Positions 25,564 through 34,071 of a stretch of DNA of 64,000 nt are shown here, one piece after another; the first letter of the stretch is position 1, and each line of letters opens with the position of its first letter. Source of the DNA: Amycolatopsis sp. (GTDB taxonomy: Bacteria > Actinomycetota > Actinomycetes > Mycobacteriales > Pseudonocardiaceae); assembly GCF_025464955.1 (NCBI RefSeq), contig NZ_JAODNM010000093.1, positions 62,001 through 126,000 on the forward strand, in the 5' to 3' direction. Under the pieces are notes generated by a model. The model was not told the origin of the DNA and made no database searches. It was given only the letters and a program-made list of their open reading frames with translations. A program made the translations under genes and the position numbers.

Positions 25564-26550
25564 GTGGGATCCGGGTCAAACGGTGGTGAACCGACCCTGC
25601 CGGTCGCCTCGGTGGCTCGCCGGCTCGGCGTCGCGCCGTCGACCCTCAGAACTTGGGACCGCCGGTACGGCCTCGGGCCGAGCAGGCACACCGACGGCCG
25701 CCACCGCCGTTACGGCACTTCCGACATCGGCAGGCTCGAGCTGATGCAGCGCGCCTTGCTGCGAGGGGCGTCCACCGCCGAGGCCGCGCGGTACGCGCTC
25801 GAGCAGATGCCCAAGTCGGTCGTGGCGATGACCACGAGCGCTGGGTCGTCCCGCGCCTCGCTGCGGATCGAGACCCCGGAAGGCTCCCTGCTCCTGCCCG
25901 CCGAACACCCGGCAGAGGACTCCGACGGCCCGTCGCGCCTCGCCCGCCGCCTGAGCACGGCCGCGCTGGCCATGGACGTCGGTTCGGTGCAGCGCATGCT
26001 CGCCGAAACGATCGACGACGTCGGGGTGCTCGCCGCCTGGGAGGGCGTGATCGAGCCGGTGTTGAGCGCGCTCGGCGCGCGGTGGCGCGGCGCGAGCGCC
26101 GGTGCCGAGGTCGAGTACCTACTGGCGGAGTGCGTGTTCGCCGCGCTGGTCAGGGCGACGCCGGTGCTCGACGCCCCGCGGAATCAGCGGCCCGTCCTGC
26201 TCGGCTGCGTCCCCGAAGAACGCGACAGCATGGCGATGTACGCGCTCGCCGCCTGCCTCGCCGAACGCCGGGTCGGCACGCAGCTGTTCGGCGTGCCGCT
26301 GCCCGCCGAGGTACTCGCCGTGGCCGTCCGCCGCAGCGCCCCGGCCGCGGTCGTGCTTTGGGCGCGCCGGGCGGACGTCGGGGACCCGCGCCTGTTCGCC
26401 AGGGTTTCACGCGGTCGCCAGCGCACCCGGATGTTCGCGTGCGGGCCCGGCTGGGACGCGCAGGCCCTTCCCGCCAACGTCGAGCTCTTCGACGACGTCG
26501 CGAGCGCCGCCGAGCGCGTCGAATACGTTCTCGTCGGTGCCGGCCGCTAG
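25564..26550 (+). CDS. MerR-family regulator with degenerate cobalamin-binding-like C-terminus
   Basis: The GTG at 25564 places the MerR helix-turn-helix at residues about 8-75 (LPVASVARRLGVAPSTLRTWDRRYGL...GRHRRYGTSDIGRLELMQRALLRG). A helical region follows, then RPVLLGCVPEERDSMAMYALAACLAERRVGTQLFG. That segment resembles the B12-binding domain of CarH/LitR regulators, but the position of the cobalt-binding His (as in GEQHTLG) is Asp here. The end is a Rossmann-like AAVVLWARRAD region. It probably no longer binds B12 by the usual ligand. The 328-aa gene is 9 bp from the next gene, so the two are likely one operon. Confidence 0.85.
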   Translation: MGSGSNGGEPTLPVASVARRLGVAPSTLRTWDRRYGLGPSRHTDGRHRRYGTSDIGRLELMQRALLRGASTAEAARYALEQMPKSVVAMTTSAGSSRASLRIETPEGSLLLPAEHPAEDSDGPSRLARRLSTAALAMDVGSVQRMLAETIDDVGVLAAWEGVIEPVLSALGARWRGASAGAEVEYLLAECVFAALVRATPVLDAPRNQRPVLLGCVPEERDSMAMYALAACLAERRVGTQLFGVPLPAEVLAVAVRRSAPAAVVLWARRADVGDPRLFARVSRGRQRTRMFACGPGWDAQALPANVELFDDVASAAERVEYVLVGAGR

Positions 26551-26559
26551 AAAGGTCAC

Positions 26560-27417
26560 GTGCTCGAAGACAAGCTGCGCCGCGCCGCGTTCGGCGACCT
26601 GCCGTGGCTCCCGCTGGGCGAAGTGCCGGTCTCGGCGTCTTCGGGTTCGCCGCGCGTCCGGCTGCTGTCCGCCGTGCTCCTGGGCGCCAAGGGCCGGTAT
26701 GCCGCCGCCATGACGATCCTCGACGAGCTGCGCCACGGGCCGGACAGGCTGTTCGCCTCGCTCGCCACCAGCACCTTGGCTTCCCATCGGCGGCAGCTGG
26801 GCGGGCACGCGGCGGCCCGGAGGCTGGACGGGGTCGCCTTGCTGATGGCCACGACGGCCGCTGAGGCTCCCACCGACGCGGACGGCCTCGATGTACCCGG
26901 GGCGATCTGCGACGCCCTGCTCGGCTTGGCGGCCGACAACCTGGCGATCGGCCGCATTCCCGCCGCCCGCAGATTGGCCGCGTCCGCGTCGCGCGTGCCG
27001 TGTGGTTGGCGAGGTGAGGTCCGGGCCGGCTGGGTCGGGGCGGAGATCGAACTCGCCGCGGGCCGCCCCGAGGCCGCGGTCGCGCCCGCGGAGGCCGCCG
27101 CCGGGCTGGCACACGGACGTGGGGCGGTGCGTCACTCGATCAAGTCCGATCTCGTACTCGGAGCGTCCTTGTCGGCGGCCGGCGGTGCGGACGGCCGGGA
27201 GCGGGCGGCAAACCTCGTTTCGACCGCGCTCGAAGCCGCCGAAAAAGGCGAATTCTCTTCACTTATTTGGCCCGCTTGCCTGATCGCGGTGGACATCCGG
27301 GCGGACCTGGCCGAGGTGTATCGATTCAGGTCAGCCCAAGTGTTGCACGCAGTGTTACGGCACGCAGATGCTCGTGGTAGGCGTATCGCACGGCAATCGC
27401 CCTGGGTGCCGACTTGA
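26560..27417 (+). CDS. TPR-like conserved actinobacterial protein (Rv3415c-like)
   Basis: The 285-aa product starts at GTG 26560 after GAAAGGTCAC. It is Ala/Leu/Arg rich with repeated helix pairs (RLLSAVLLGAKGRYAAAMTILDEL, ALLGLAADNLAIGRIPAARRLA, EIELAAGRPEAAVAPAEAAAGLA), the look of a tetratricopeptide-type scaffold. No signal peptide or catalytic motif is seen. The position beside whiB3 and sigD matches M. tuberculosis Rv3415c, whose function I do not know. Its proximity to the MerR regulator suggests they work together. Confidence 0.8.
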   Translation: MLEDKLRRAAFGDLPWLPLGEVPVSASSGSPRVRLLSAVLLGAKGRYAAAMTILDELRHGPDRLFASLATSTLASHRRQLGGHAAARRLDGVALLMATTAAEAPTDADGLDVPGAICDALLGLAADNLAIGRIPAARRLAASASRVPCGWRGEVRAGWVGAEIELAAGRPEAAVAPAEAAAGLAHGRGAVRHSIKSDLVLGASLSAAGGADGRERAANLVSTALEAAEKGEFSSLIWPACLIAVDIRADLAEVYRFRSAQVLHAVLRHADARGRRIARQSPWVPT

Positions 27418-27558
27418 CCCTGGTTGGCCCTGTTGGAGGGCTCATTCCGGCATCCGGGCTAAGAAGTTTCAAAAAAAGCCACCGGATCGTGTCAAGGTCG
27501 GGCCTAAAGCGTCCGATAGGGGAAGTGGAATGTCACCCGGCTGCAGGAAGGAAACCCC

Positions 27559-28155
27559 GTGACGACGGTCTTGATCTGCGACGACCGACGCAGTGTCCGC
27601 GAAGGGCTTACTCGCGTGATGTCTGCTGTTCCAGGGGTCAGTCGCATCGACTGCGTAGCGCACGGTGACGAGCTCCTGGCCAGGTACTCCCGACAGCCTG
27701 TCGACGTCGTGCTCGTCGGAACTCAACGTGCGGTACCCACCGGCGTCGAGGCCACCAGGCGTCTCGTTTCGGCGAACCCCCAGGCGAACGTCATCGTTTT
27801 CGGCGCACCGGACGACGCGGGCAGCATCGCCGCGGCGATCGCCGGTGGCGCGCGGGGATATCTGCGCTGGGACGCGTCCCGGCCGGAGCTGGTCGCCGCG
27901 CTCGCGCACACCCTCGCCAGCACCTCCGTGCCGGCGCCCCGCCAACCGTCCGACCCCGGCGTGCAGCTGACCGAGCGCGAGCTCCAGGTGCTGCGCGGCA
28001 TGAGCCAGGGCAAGAGCAACGGCCAGATCGGCCGCGAGCTCTACCTGTCCGAGGACACCGTCAAGACCCACGCGCGCCGGTTGTTCCGCAAGCTGGGTGT
28101 GCGCGACCGCGCCCAGGCTGTGGCGCACGGCTTCCGCCGAGGCCTGGTGTCCTGA
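27559..28155 (+). CDS. bldM: BldM-like orphan response regulator with atypical receiver
   Basis: The 198-aa protein has a receiver domain (residues 1-115) and a LuxR-type helix-turn-helix (about 133-190: LTERELQVLRGMSQGKSNGQIGRELYLSEDTVKTHARRLFRKLGV). The output domain and the end (RAQAVAHGFRRGLVS) closely resemble Streptomyces BldM, and the gene lies between whiD and sigD/shbA as in Streptomyces. The acidic pair D8-D9 is present, but the phosphorylation position (Asp54 in BldM) is Gly54 in VVLVGTQ. BldM is reported to act without phosphorylation, forming dimers with itself or WhiI, which would explain the loss. Confidence 0.88.
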   Translation: MTTVLICDDRRSVREGLTRVMSAVPGVSRIDCVAHGDELLARYSRQPVDVVLVGTQRAVPTGVEATRRLVSANPQANVIVFGAPDDAGSIAAAIAGGARGYLRWDASRPELVAALAHTLASTSVPAPRQPSDPGVQLTERELQVLRGMSQGKSNGQIGRELYLSEDTVKTHARRLFRKLGVRDRAQAVAHGFRRGLVS

Positions 28156-28205
28156 CCCCTCCCGGTGCGGGGCGGCGCGAAGCCGCCCGCAACGAGGGGC
28201 GGGTG

Positions 28206-28232
28206 ATGCGGGCCAGCCTGGCTGGCCCGCAT
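28206..28232 (+). terminator. Terminator-like hairpin after bldM
   Basis: Arms ATGCGGGCCAG / CTGGCCCGCAT with a short CCTGG loop, followed by TGTGAT. It is 50 bases past the bldM stop. Confidence 0.7.
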
Positions 28233-28522
28233 TGTGATACCCGTCACAATCGAAGCTCCGTTTCCGCTCTCACGTATCTGGCGTAAGCCTCGCGGCCTCT
28301 TCGGGCATGAGGCGTACCCGGCTCGGATGAGGCTCGTTGGGAACTTTGAGGAGCGACTGAAAGCTGCCAAGTGCCCTGCGTAAGAGCAGGGCGCGCCGAT
28401 GATGCCCATGAGCGAGCGTTGTCGGAGCCGGAAGGTACGGTAGCGGTTACCGGCTCGGGCTCTGTGTAGTCACTTGCCGCCTATTTGCACGCCTATACGT
28501 AACACTGGGACTGTTGTCTGCG
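28233..28522. other. Promoter region of sigD
   Basis: The remaining 290 bases before the sigma factor gene show no gene or repeat. Because SigD/ShbA feeds the principal sigma factor in Streptomyces, control sites here would be interesting, but I cannot identify any with confidence. Confidence 0.4.
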
Positions 28523-29095
28523 ATGGCCAATGTGGGGGATGGACTGGATGAGCCGGTCGCCGCTGCTGTCGAGGGTGATCCCCAGGCAGTCGAGCGGCTG
28601 CTGGCCGCGATCCGTCCTCTCGTAGTGCGGTATTGCCGCGCTCGAGTTGGCAGGCAGGAGCGTTCGTTCGCTTCGGCAGACGATGTTGCGCAGGAGGTGT
28701 GTCTCGCGGTGCTAACGGCATTGCCTTCGTACCGTGACCAAGGCCGTCCCTTCCTGGCCTTCGTCTACGGCATCGCGCAGCACAAGGTTGCTGACGCGCA
28801 TCGTGCCGCTGCCCGTAACCGCGCCGAGCCGGTTGCCGAGGTCCCCGACGAAGTCGAGGGTGCCGTCGGTCCCGAGCAGCGCGCCATTCAGGGTGAGCTG
28901 AACGAGCGGATGTCACAGCTGCTCAAAGTGCTCCCCGACAAGCAACGGGAGATCGTGGTGCTCAGGGTCGTCGTAGGGCTTTCCGCCGAGGAGACCGCCG
29001 ACGCGGTGGGCTCCACCCCCGGAGCGGTCCGTGTCGCCCAGCATCGGGCTCTCGCTCGGCTCCGCAAGGTCCTGGCTGCAGAGGAGGTGATCTGA
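28523..29095 (+). CDS. sigD: RNA polymerase sigma factor SigD (ShbA orthologue)
   Basis: A 190-aa ECF-like sigma factor. Region 2 is LLAAIRPLVVRYCRARVG ... SADDVAQEVCLAVLTALPSY ... FLAFVYGIAQHKVADAHRAA; region 4 is LPDKQREIVVLRVVVGLSAEETADAVGSTPGAVRVAQHRALARLRKVL. The ATG at 28523 is preferred over TTG 28514. It is followed within one base by its anti-sigma gene. Position and partners equal M. tuberculosis sigD-rsdA and the Streptomyces shbA locus. In Streptomyces ShbA drives transcription of hrdB, the vegetative sigma gene. Confidence 0.93.
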   Translation: MANVGDGLDEPVAAAVEGDPQAVERLLAAIRPLVVRYCRARVGRQERSFASADDVAQEVCLAVLTALPSYRDQGRPFLAFVYGIAQHKVADAHRAAARNRAEPVAEVPDEVEGAVGPEQRAIQGELNERMSQLLKVLPDKQREIVVLRVVVGLSAEETADAVGSTPGAVRVAQHRALARLRKVLAAEEVI

Positions 29096-30031
29096 GTGAC
29101 CGATCGCGAAAGACCGGACAGACAGTCCGATCCCGAACCAACACTGTTCCTCAACGACCTGACGGCTTCGCAAGCGGAGTTCGCTGCCGACCTGTCGGCA
29201 GTGCAGGCCGATGACGCGCTGCTGGACGCGCTGGGCGGCTCGGATCCCCGGGTCGCCGACGGCCTCGGTGACCAGGAGCTGAACGACCTGCTCCTCGCCT
29301 GGCGCCGTGACATCGACAGCGAACCGCTCGCCGAGCTCGTCGATCTCGACACCGCCGTCACCACGGTGAAGACGGCGGCGCTGGCGCAGCGACACGGCCA
29401 GCGAGCCCGCCGCCATCGTTTCCTCGTCCCGGTCGCGGCCGCCGCCGCGGTACTGGCCATCGCCTTCACCGGCACCGGCCTCGCCGCGCGTGACGCCCAG
29501 CCCGGCGACACACTCTGGGGCCTGACCAAGGTCCTCTACGCCGACCACGCGCGGTCCGTCCAGGCCGCCGCGACAGCGAAGGTCGACCTCGAGAAGGCCG
29601 ATATCGCGCTGGCCAGCGGCCGCACCGACGACGCGCGCAAGGCACTCGACGACGCGCAGGCGGCGTTGACGCAGGTCTCGGTCGAGGACGACCTCAACCA
29701 GCTGATGGAACAGCACCGTCAGCTCAGTGCGCAGCTGCAGGACCCGACGGCCCCGAACAAGCCGCCGACCTCGACGTCCCAGACGCAGCACCCGAGCACG
29801 CCGTCGACCTCGTCGGTGAACCCGACGGTGCCGGTGACCTCGCCGAACCCGTCCACGACGCTGACCACCCCGACGACGCCGACCACCCCGGTTCCGCCGG
29901 ACAGCTCCACCCCGGTGACTCCGACGCCGACCTCGAGTGCCCCGCCTTCCGGCTCGGTCAATCAGCCGGGCGGCACCGGGCGCAGCGACAACACCGATAC
30001 CGGGTCGGTACCACCACCCGCGTCTCCGTAG
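29096..30031 (+). CDS. rsdA: Anti-sigma-D factor RsdA
   Basis: The 311-aa single-pass membrane protein holds SigD inactive at the membrane. The cytoplasmic N-terminus has a sigma-binding stretch (about residues 28-75, TASQAEFAADLSAVQADDALLDALG ... DQELNDLLLAWRRDID). One membrane segment (about 110-130) follows, then DAQPGDTLWGLTKVLYADHARS, a conserved juxtamembrane motif of this family. The extracellular tail from about residue 215 is almost pure Pro/Thr/Ser and probably extended or glycosylated. The GTG lies directly after the sigD stop, so the two are translationally coupled. Release probably involves proteolysis. Confidence 0.92.
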   Translation: MTDRERPDRQSDPEPTLFLNDLTASQAEFAADLSAVQADDALLDALGGSDPRVADGLGDQELNDLLLAWRRDIDSEPLAELVDLDTAVTTVKTAALAQRHGQRARRHRFLVPVAAAAAVLAIAFTGTGLAARDAQPGDTLWGLTKVLYADHARSVQAAATAKVDLEKADIALASGRTDDARKALDDAQAALTQVSVEDDLNQLMEQHRQLSAQLQDPTAPNKPPTSTSQTQHPSTPSTSSVNPTVPVTSPNPSTTLTTPTTPTTPVPPDSSTPVTPTPTSSAPPSGSVNQPGGTGRSDNTDTGSVPPPASP

Positions 30032-30045
30032 GACCGCAAGCACCG

Positions 30046-30090
30046 AAGCCCGGTGACGAACCTCATACGGTTCGTCACCGGGCTTTGTTG
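30046..30090. terminator. Intrinsic terminator between rsdA and the DUF5319 gene
   Basis: Perfect 16-bp arms from AAGCCCGGTGACGAAC (30046-30061) to its complement at 30070-30085, loop CTCATACG, then TTGTTG. It serves the forward sigD-rsdA transcript and, being symmetric, the convergent gene too. Confidence 0.88.
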
Positions 30091-30122
30091 TTCGGTTCGG
30101 GTTTTCAGCGCGAATCCGCTGG

Positions 30123-30509
30123 TCAGTAGGCGCTTTCGTGGGCGGTCACGCCGTCGGCGAACCCGCGGCAGTAGTCCCAGCTCACATAGTCGCCCGGGTT
30201 CGGGTCGAAGGCCGGTTCGTGCGGCCGCATCCGTCCGTCGGACAGCAGCTGCTCGAGGCTGGCCCGGAGCAGATGCCAGTCGTGATAGTGGGGCTCGTCG
30301 CATTCACCGCAGTCCACCACGATCCCCCGCACGCCCCTGGGTGCGAGTAATGCCTGGTAGACAGCCAGATCGGCGAGATCGGCGAGCAGTTCGGCGCGTT
30401 CTTCCGCGCTGATCGGTTCGTCGAGGTCCTCGTCCAGCTCGGTGATTTCGCGGGCAGGGTCGTTCGGGTCATCCGCGAACGGGTCTGGGGGCAACACTTC
30501 GTGCGGCAC
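30123..30509 (-). CDS. DUF5319 family protein (Rv3412-like)
   Basis: The 128-aa acidic protein contains PPDPFADDPNDPA, a helix EERAELLADLADLAVYQALLAPRGVRGIVVDC, then GECDEPHYHDWHLLRASLEQLL and HEPAFDPNPGDYVSWDYCRGFADG. Cys-X2-Cys-X3-His-X2-His (DCGECDEPHYHDW) looks like a metal site. The family lies between rsdA and guaB in mycobacteria and is uncharacterised to my knowledge. The GTG at 30509 is chosen; GTG 30518 is possible, and no strong ribosome site precedes either. The longer reverse-strand opening is the shadow of guaB. Confidence 0.85.
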   Translation of the reverse strand: MPHEVLPPDPFADDPNDPAREITELDEDLDEPISAEERAELLADLADLAVYQALLAPRGVRGIVVDCGECDEPHYHDWHLLRASLEQLLSDGRMRPHEPAFDPNPGDYVSWDYCRGFADGVTAHESAY

Positions 30510-30635
30510 GGCCTGCACGGTACCGGGCCACCCCGACAGCTTCGCCAGATACCATCGGTTAAAGGCCCGGATGCCGTTCCCCTCGTAGCTCGGCACAGCG
30601 GGCCCACCCCCGTGAAGGAAGGCTCTCCGCCTGCT

Positions 30636-32147
30636 ATGACCAGCGATCCCGTCACCGCCGCCGTCCCGAACAAGTTCGCGATGCTCGGGCTGACCTTCGA
30701 CGACGTACTGCTGCTGCCGGCCGAGTCCGACGTGATGCCCAGCGCGGTCGACACCGGCACCCGCCTGTCCCGCAACGTCACCCTCGGGATCCCGCTGGTG
30801 TCCGCCGCCATGGACACCGTCACCGAAGCCCGGATGGCCATCGCCATGGCCCGCCAGGGCGGCATGGGCGTCCTGCAGCGCAACCTGCCGATCGACGAGC
30901 AGGCGGCCGCGGTGGAGGTCGTCAAGCGGTCCGAGGCGGGCATGGTGACCGACCCGGTGACGTGCTCCCCGGAGGACACCCTCGCCGAGGTGGACTCGCT
31001 GTGCGCGCGGTTCCGCATCTCCGGGGTCCCGGTCACCGACGCGGCCGGTCAGCTGGTGGGCATCATCACCAACCGCGACATGCGGTTCGAGGTCGACCAC
31101 ACCCGCCCGGTCAGTGAGGTGATGACCCGGCTGCCGCTGATCACCGCGCAGGTCGGGGTCACCGCCGACGCCGCGCTGGGGCTGCTGCGCCGGCACAAGA
31201 TCGAGAAGCTGCCGATCGTCGACGGCAACGGCAAGCTGCGCGGGCTGATCACGGTCAAGGACTTCGTCAAGACCGAGCAGTACCCGAAGGCCACCAAGGA
31301 CACCGACGGCAGGCTGATCGTCGGCGCGGCCATCGGGGTCGGTGCCGAGGCGCACAAGCGGGCCATGGCGCTTGCCGACGCCGGGGTCGACGTGCTGATG
31401 GTCGACACCGCGCACGGGCACTCTCGCGCGGTCATCGACACCGTGGCGATGCTGAAGAAGGAGCTCGGCGACGCGGTCGACGTCGTCGGCGGCAACGTCG
31501 CGACCCGCGCGGGCGCGCAGGCACTGGTCGACGCCGGGGCCGACGGGGTGAAGGTCGGTGTGGGCCCGGGCTCGATCTGCACGACCCGGGTCGTCGCGGG
31601 CGTCGGGGTGCCGCAGATCTCCGCCATCTACGAGGCCGACCTGGCCTGCCGCCCGGCGGGTGTGCCGGTGATCGGCGACGGCGGCATCCAGTACTCCGGT
31701 GACATCGCCAAGGCCATCGCGGCCGGCGCGTCGAGTGTGATGCTCGGCAGCTTGCTCGCCGGGACCGCGGAGTCGCCAGGGGAGCTCATCCTCGTCGGCG
31801 GGAAGCAGTTCAAGTCCTACCGCGGCATGGGCTCCCTGGGCGCGATGCAGTCGCGCGGCGAGAACAAGTCGTACTCGAAGGACCGCTACGCCCAGGACGA
31901 CGTGCTCTCCGACGACAAGCTGGTGCCACAGGGCATCGAGGGCCGCATCCCGTTCCGCGGGCCGCTGGCCAACGTCGTGCACCAGCTGGTCGGCGGGCTT
32001 GCGGCCGGGATGGGCTTCGCGGGCGCTCGCACGATCCCCGAGCTGCAGGAGGCGCAGCTGGTCCGGATCACCGCGGCCGGGCTCAAGGAGAGCCACCCGC
32101 ACGACATCACGATGACGGTCGAGGCGCCGAACTACACCACCCATTAG
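30636..32147 (+). CDS. guaB: Inosine-5'-monophosphate dehydrogenase
   Basis: The enzyme oxidises IMP to XMP with NAD, the committed step of GMP synthesis. The 503-aa protein starts at ATG 30636 (MTSDPVTAAVPNKFAML). It carries FDDVLLLPAESDVMPS, a pair of CBS domains (about residues 110-235) and the catalytic loop GPGSICTTRVVAGVG with the IMP-binding Cys. YRGMGSLGAM and the flap region SDDKLVPQGIEGRIPFRGPL follow. It corresponds to mycobacterial guaB2. The divergent DUF5319 gene shares the upstream region. Confidence 0.97.
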   Translation: MTSDPVTAAVPNKFAMLGLTFDDVLLLPAESDVMPSAVDTGTRLSRNVTLGIPLVSAAMDTVTEARMAIAMARQGGMGVLQRNLPIDEQAAAVEVVKRSEAGMVTDPVTCSPEDTLAEVDSLCARFRISGVPVTDAAGQLVGIITNRDMRFEVDHTRPVSEVMTRLPLITAQVGVTADAALGLLRRHKIEKLPIVDGNGKLRGLITVKDFVKTEQYPKATKDTDGRLIVGAAIGVGAEAHKRAMALADAGVDVLMVDTAHGHSRAVIDTVAMLKKELGDAVDVVGGNVATRAGAQALVDAGADGVKVGVGPGSICTTRVVAGVGVPQISAIYEADLACRPAGVPVIGDGGIQYSGDIAKAIAAGASSVMLGSLLAGTAESPGELILVGGKQFKSYRGMGSLGAMQSRGENKSYSKDRYAQDDVLSDDKLVPQGIEGRIPFRGPLANVVHQLVGGLAAGMGFAGARTIPELQEAQLVRITAAGLKESHPHDITMTVEAPNYTTH

Positions 32148-32224
32148 TCTGCCCTTTCGGCCGTTAGCTCGCCCTTCCCCTCACCCGACACTGATGCTTG
32201 ATCAGTCGAGTGGATGGAGGGGCG

Positions 32225-32683
32225 ATGGCATTTTCGCGACGGACCGCGCTGGTACTGGCCGTGACCGCGGCGGTGGGACTCGGCGGCGGAGTGAGCGCGT
32301 CAGCGGCGCTCGAGAGCCCGACGACGGCGGCGGCCGCGGCGTCACAGACGTCGCCTGGTGACCTGTGGAAGCGCACCGAGCTGTACTTCGGCACCGGCAA
32401 GCCCGACGGTTCAGCGGTCACGCCGGCGGAGTTCGAGAACTTCTCCGAGAAGGAGATCACGGCCGCTTTCCCGGACGGTTTCACCGAGCTGACCGGGAAA
32501 GGTCAGTACAAGGGCGCTTCCGGCGAGATCGTCCGTGAGCAGTCGTTCGTGGTGATCGTGCTGTACCCGTTCACCGACAAGAACGCCAACGGCGAGATCG
32601 AGGCCATCCGAACGGACTACAAGCGCCTCTTCGAGCAGGAGTCGGTGCTGCGGACTGACACCGTGCAGCAGGTCTCCTTCTGA
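32225..32683 (+). CDS. Secreted DUF3574-family protein
   Basis: A 152-aa protein with a signal peptide (MAFSRRTALVLAVTAAVGLGG...ASA, cleavage near residue 28). The mature part has KRTELYFGTGKPDGSAVTPAEFENFSEKEITAAFPDGFTELTGKGQY and IVREQSFVVIVLYPF, the pattern of DUF3574, an uncharacterised family of small exported proteins. The ATG at 32225 follows GGAGGGG. It stands between guaB and guaB3, which normally adjoin, so it is an insertion into the purine cluster. Confidence 0.82.
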   Translation: MAFSRRTALVLAVTAAVGLGGGVSASAALESPTTAAAAASQTSPGDLWKRTELYFGTGKPDGSAVTPAEFENFSEKEITAAFPDGFTELTGKGQYKGASGEIVREQSFVVIVLYPFTDKNANGEIEAIRTDYKRLFEQESVLRTDTVQQVSF

Positions 32684-32786
32684 CCCCATGCCGTGCTGAC
32701 CGGCCCCGTGCGCGGGTCACCCACCCGGACTAGCGACAATAGGACCGCAAGGTCGACATGTAGCTTCCGGTGAGAAGGGACTTCAC

Positions 32787-33920
32787 GTGCGGGATCTGGT
32801 CGAGATCGGCATGGGCCGCACCGCGCGGCGGGCGTATGGCCTCGATGACATCGAGATCGTGCCCTCGCGGCGCACTCGGTCGTCGGCGGCCGTGTCCACC
32901 GCCTGGCAGATCGATGCCTACCGGTTCGAGCTGCCGCTGGTCACCCATCCGACGGACGCGATCGTGTCGCCGGGCACGGCCGTGGCCGTCGGTGAGCTCG
33001 GCGGGCTCGGGGTGCTGAACGCCGAGGGCCTCTGGGCGCGGCACGCCAACGTCGAGGACGCGATGTTCCGGCTGCTCCGCGCGGCTGAGGACCTCGAGGA
33101 CCCGACAGCGCTGGTCCGCGTGCTGCAGGAACTGCACTCGGCGCCGATCCGGCTCGATCTGCTGACCGAGGCGATCAAGACCGTCCGCGAGTCCGGGGTG
33201 ACGGTGGCCGCGCGCGTCAGCCCGCAGCACGCCGCCGAGCTGACGCCGGATCTGCTGGCCGCGGGGGTGGAGATCCTCGTCGTGCAGGGCACGATCATCT
33301 CCGCCGAGCATGTCCAGCGCGACGCTGAGCCGCTGGACCTCAAGGACTTCATCGGCAGGCTCGACGTGCCGGTGATCGCCGGCGGCGTCGGGGACTACCG
33401 CACCGCGATGCACCTGATGCGCACCGGCGCCGCGGGGGTCATCGTCGGGCACGGGTCCGCTCCTGGCGTCACCAGCACGGATCGTGTGCTCGGGATCGGG
33501 GTGCCGATGGCGACCGCGATCATCGACGCCGCCGCCGCGCGCCGCGACTACCTCGACGAGACAGGTGGCCGGTACGTGCACGTGCTGGCCGACGGCGGGA
33601 TGAACGTGTCCGGCGACATCGCGAAGGCGATCGCCTGTGGCGCCGACGCCGTCATGCTCGGCGCGCCGCTGGCCGCGTCGTCCGACGCCCCGGGCCAGGG
33701 GCTGTACTGGACTGCCGCCGCCGCGCACCCGTCGCTGCCGCGTTCGCGCGTCGTCGCCGGGCCGGACTACGCCGTCGACCTGAAGACCCTGCTGTTCGGT
33801 CCGTCGTCGGACGCCGAGGGCGCGATCAACCTGTTCGGCGCGCTGCGCCGCGCGATGGCGAAGACCGGCTACTCGGACCTCAAGGAATTCCAGAAGGTCG
33901 GCCTGACCGTTCGCGGCTGA
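32787..33920 (+). CDS. GuaB3-family IMP dehydrogenase-related protein
   Basis: The 377-aa TIM-barrel protein begins VRDLVEIGMGRTARRAYGLDDIEIVPSRRTRSS and lacks CBS domains. DVPVIAGGVGDYRTAMHLMRTGAAGVIVGHG and YVHVLADGGMNVSGDIAKAIACGADAVMLGAPLA are the phosphate-binding regions. The family accompanies guaB in actinobacteria (M. tuberculosis guaB3). It is not the main IMP dehydrogenase, and I recall a report of GMP reductase activity for the cyanobacterial member, so a purine-salvage role is possible. The GTG at 32787 follows GAGAAGGGA. Confidence 0.92.
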   Translation: MRDLVEIGMGRTARRAYGLDDIEIVPSRRTRSSAAVSTAWQIDAYRFELPLVTHPTDAIVSPGTAVAVGELGGLGVLNAEGLWARHANVEDAMFRLLRAAEDLEDPTALVRVLQELHSAPIRLDLLTEAIKTVRESGVTVAARVSPQHAAELTPDLLAAGVEILVVQGTIISAEHVQRDAEPLDLKDFIGRLDVPVIAGGVGDYRTAMHLMRTGAAGVIVGHGSAPGVTSTDRVLGIGVPMATAIIDAAAARRDYLDETGGRYVHVLADGGMNVSGDIAKAIACGADAVMLGAPLAASSDAPGQGLYWTAAAAHPSLPRSRVVAGPDYAVDLKTLLFGPSSDAEGAINLFGALRRAMAKTGYSDLKEFQKVGLTVRG

Positions 33921-33942
33921 CCTGGTGCCCGCCCCGCGCCCC

Positions 33943-33970
33943 GAGTGCGTTTAGCCCGCTAAACGCACTT
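33943..33970. repeat. Palindromic repeat A
   Basis: Core TTAGCCCGCTAA at 33951-33962 with nearly perfect arms (GAGTGCGT/AACGCACTT). It lies 22 bases after the guaB3 stop; the remaining 100 bases before the oxidase gene should hold that gene's promoter. Confidence 0.93.
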
Positions 33971-34071
33971 CAGGGGCTTGTGGGGAGGGCCAGGTCGGGG
34001 CCAAGAAGTGCTCGAACCGGCGAGTAACTTACTACTGGTCAGAAGATGGGCCCGGGGTTACGCTGCCAGGT

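Noticed and set aside
28041..28409. Reverse 122-codon frame over the bldM end and sigD promoter
   Set aside because: Overlaps bldM coding sequence and a terminator hairpin; composition fits a shadow.
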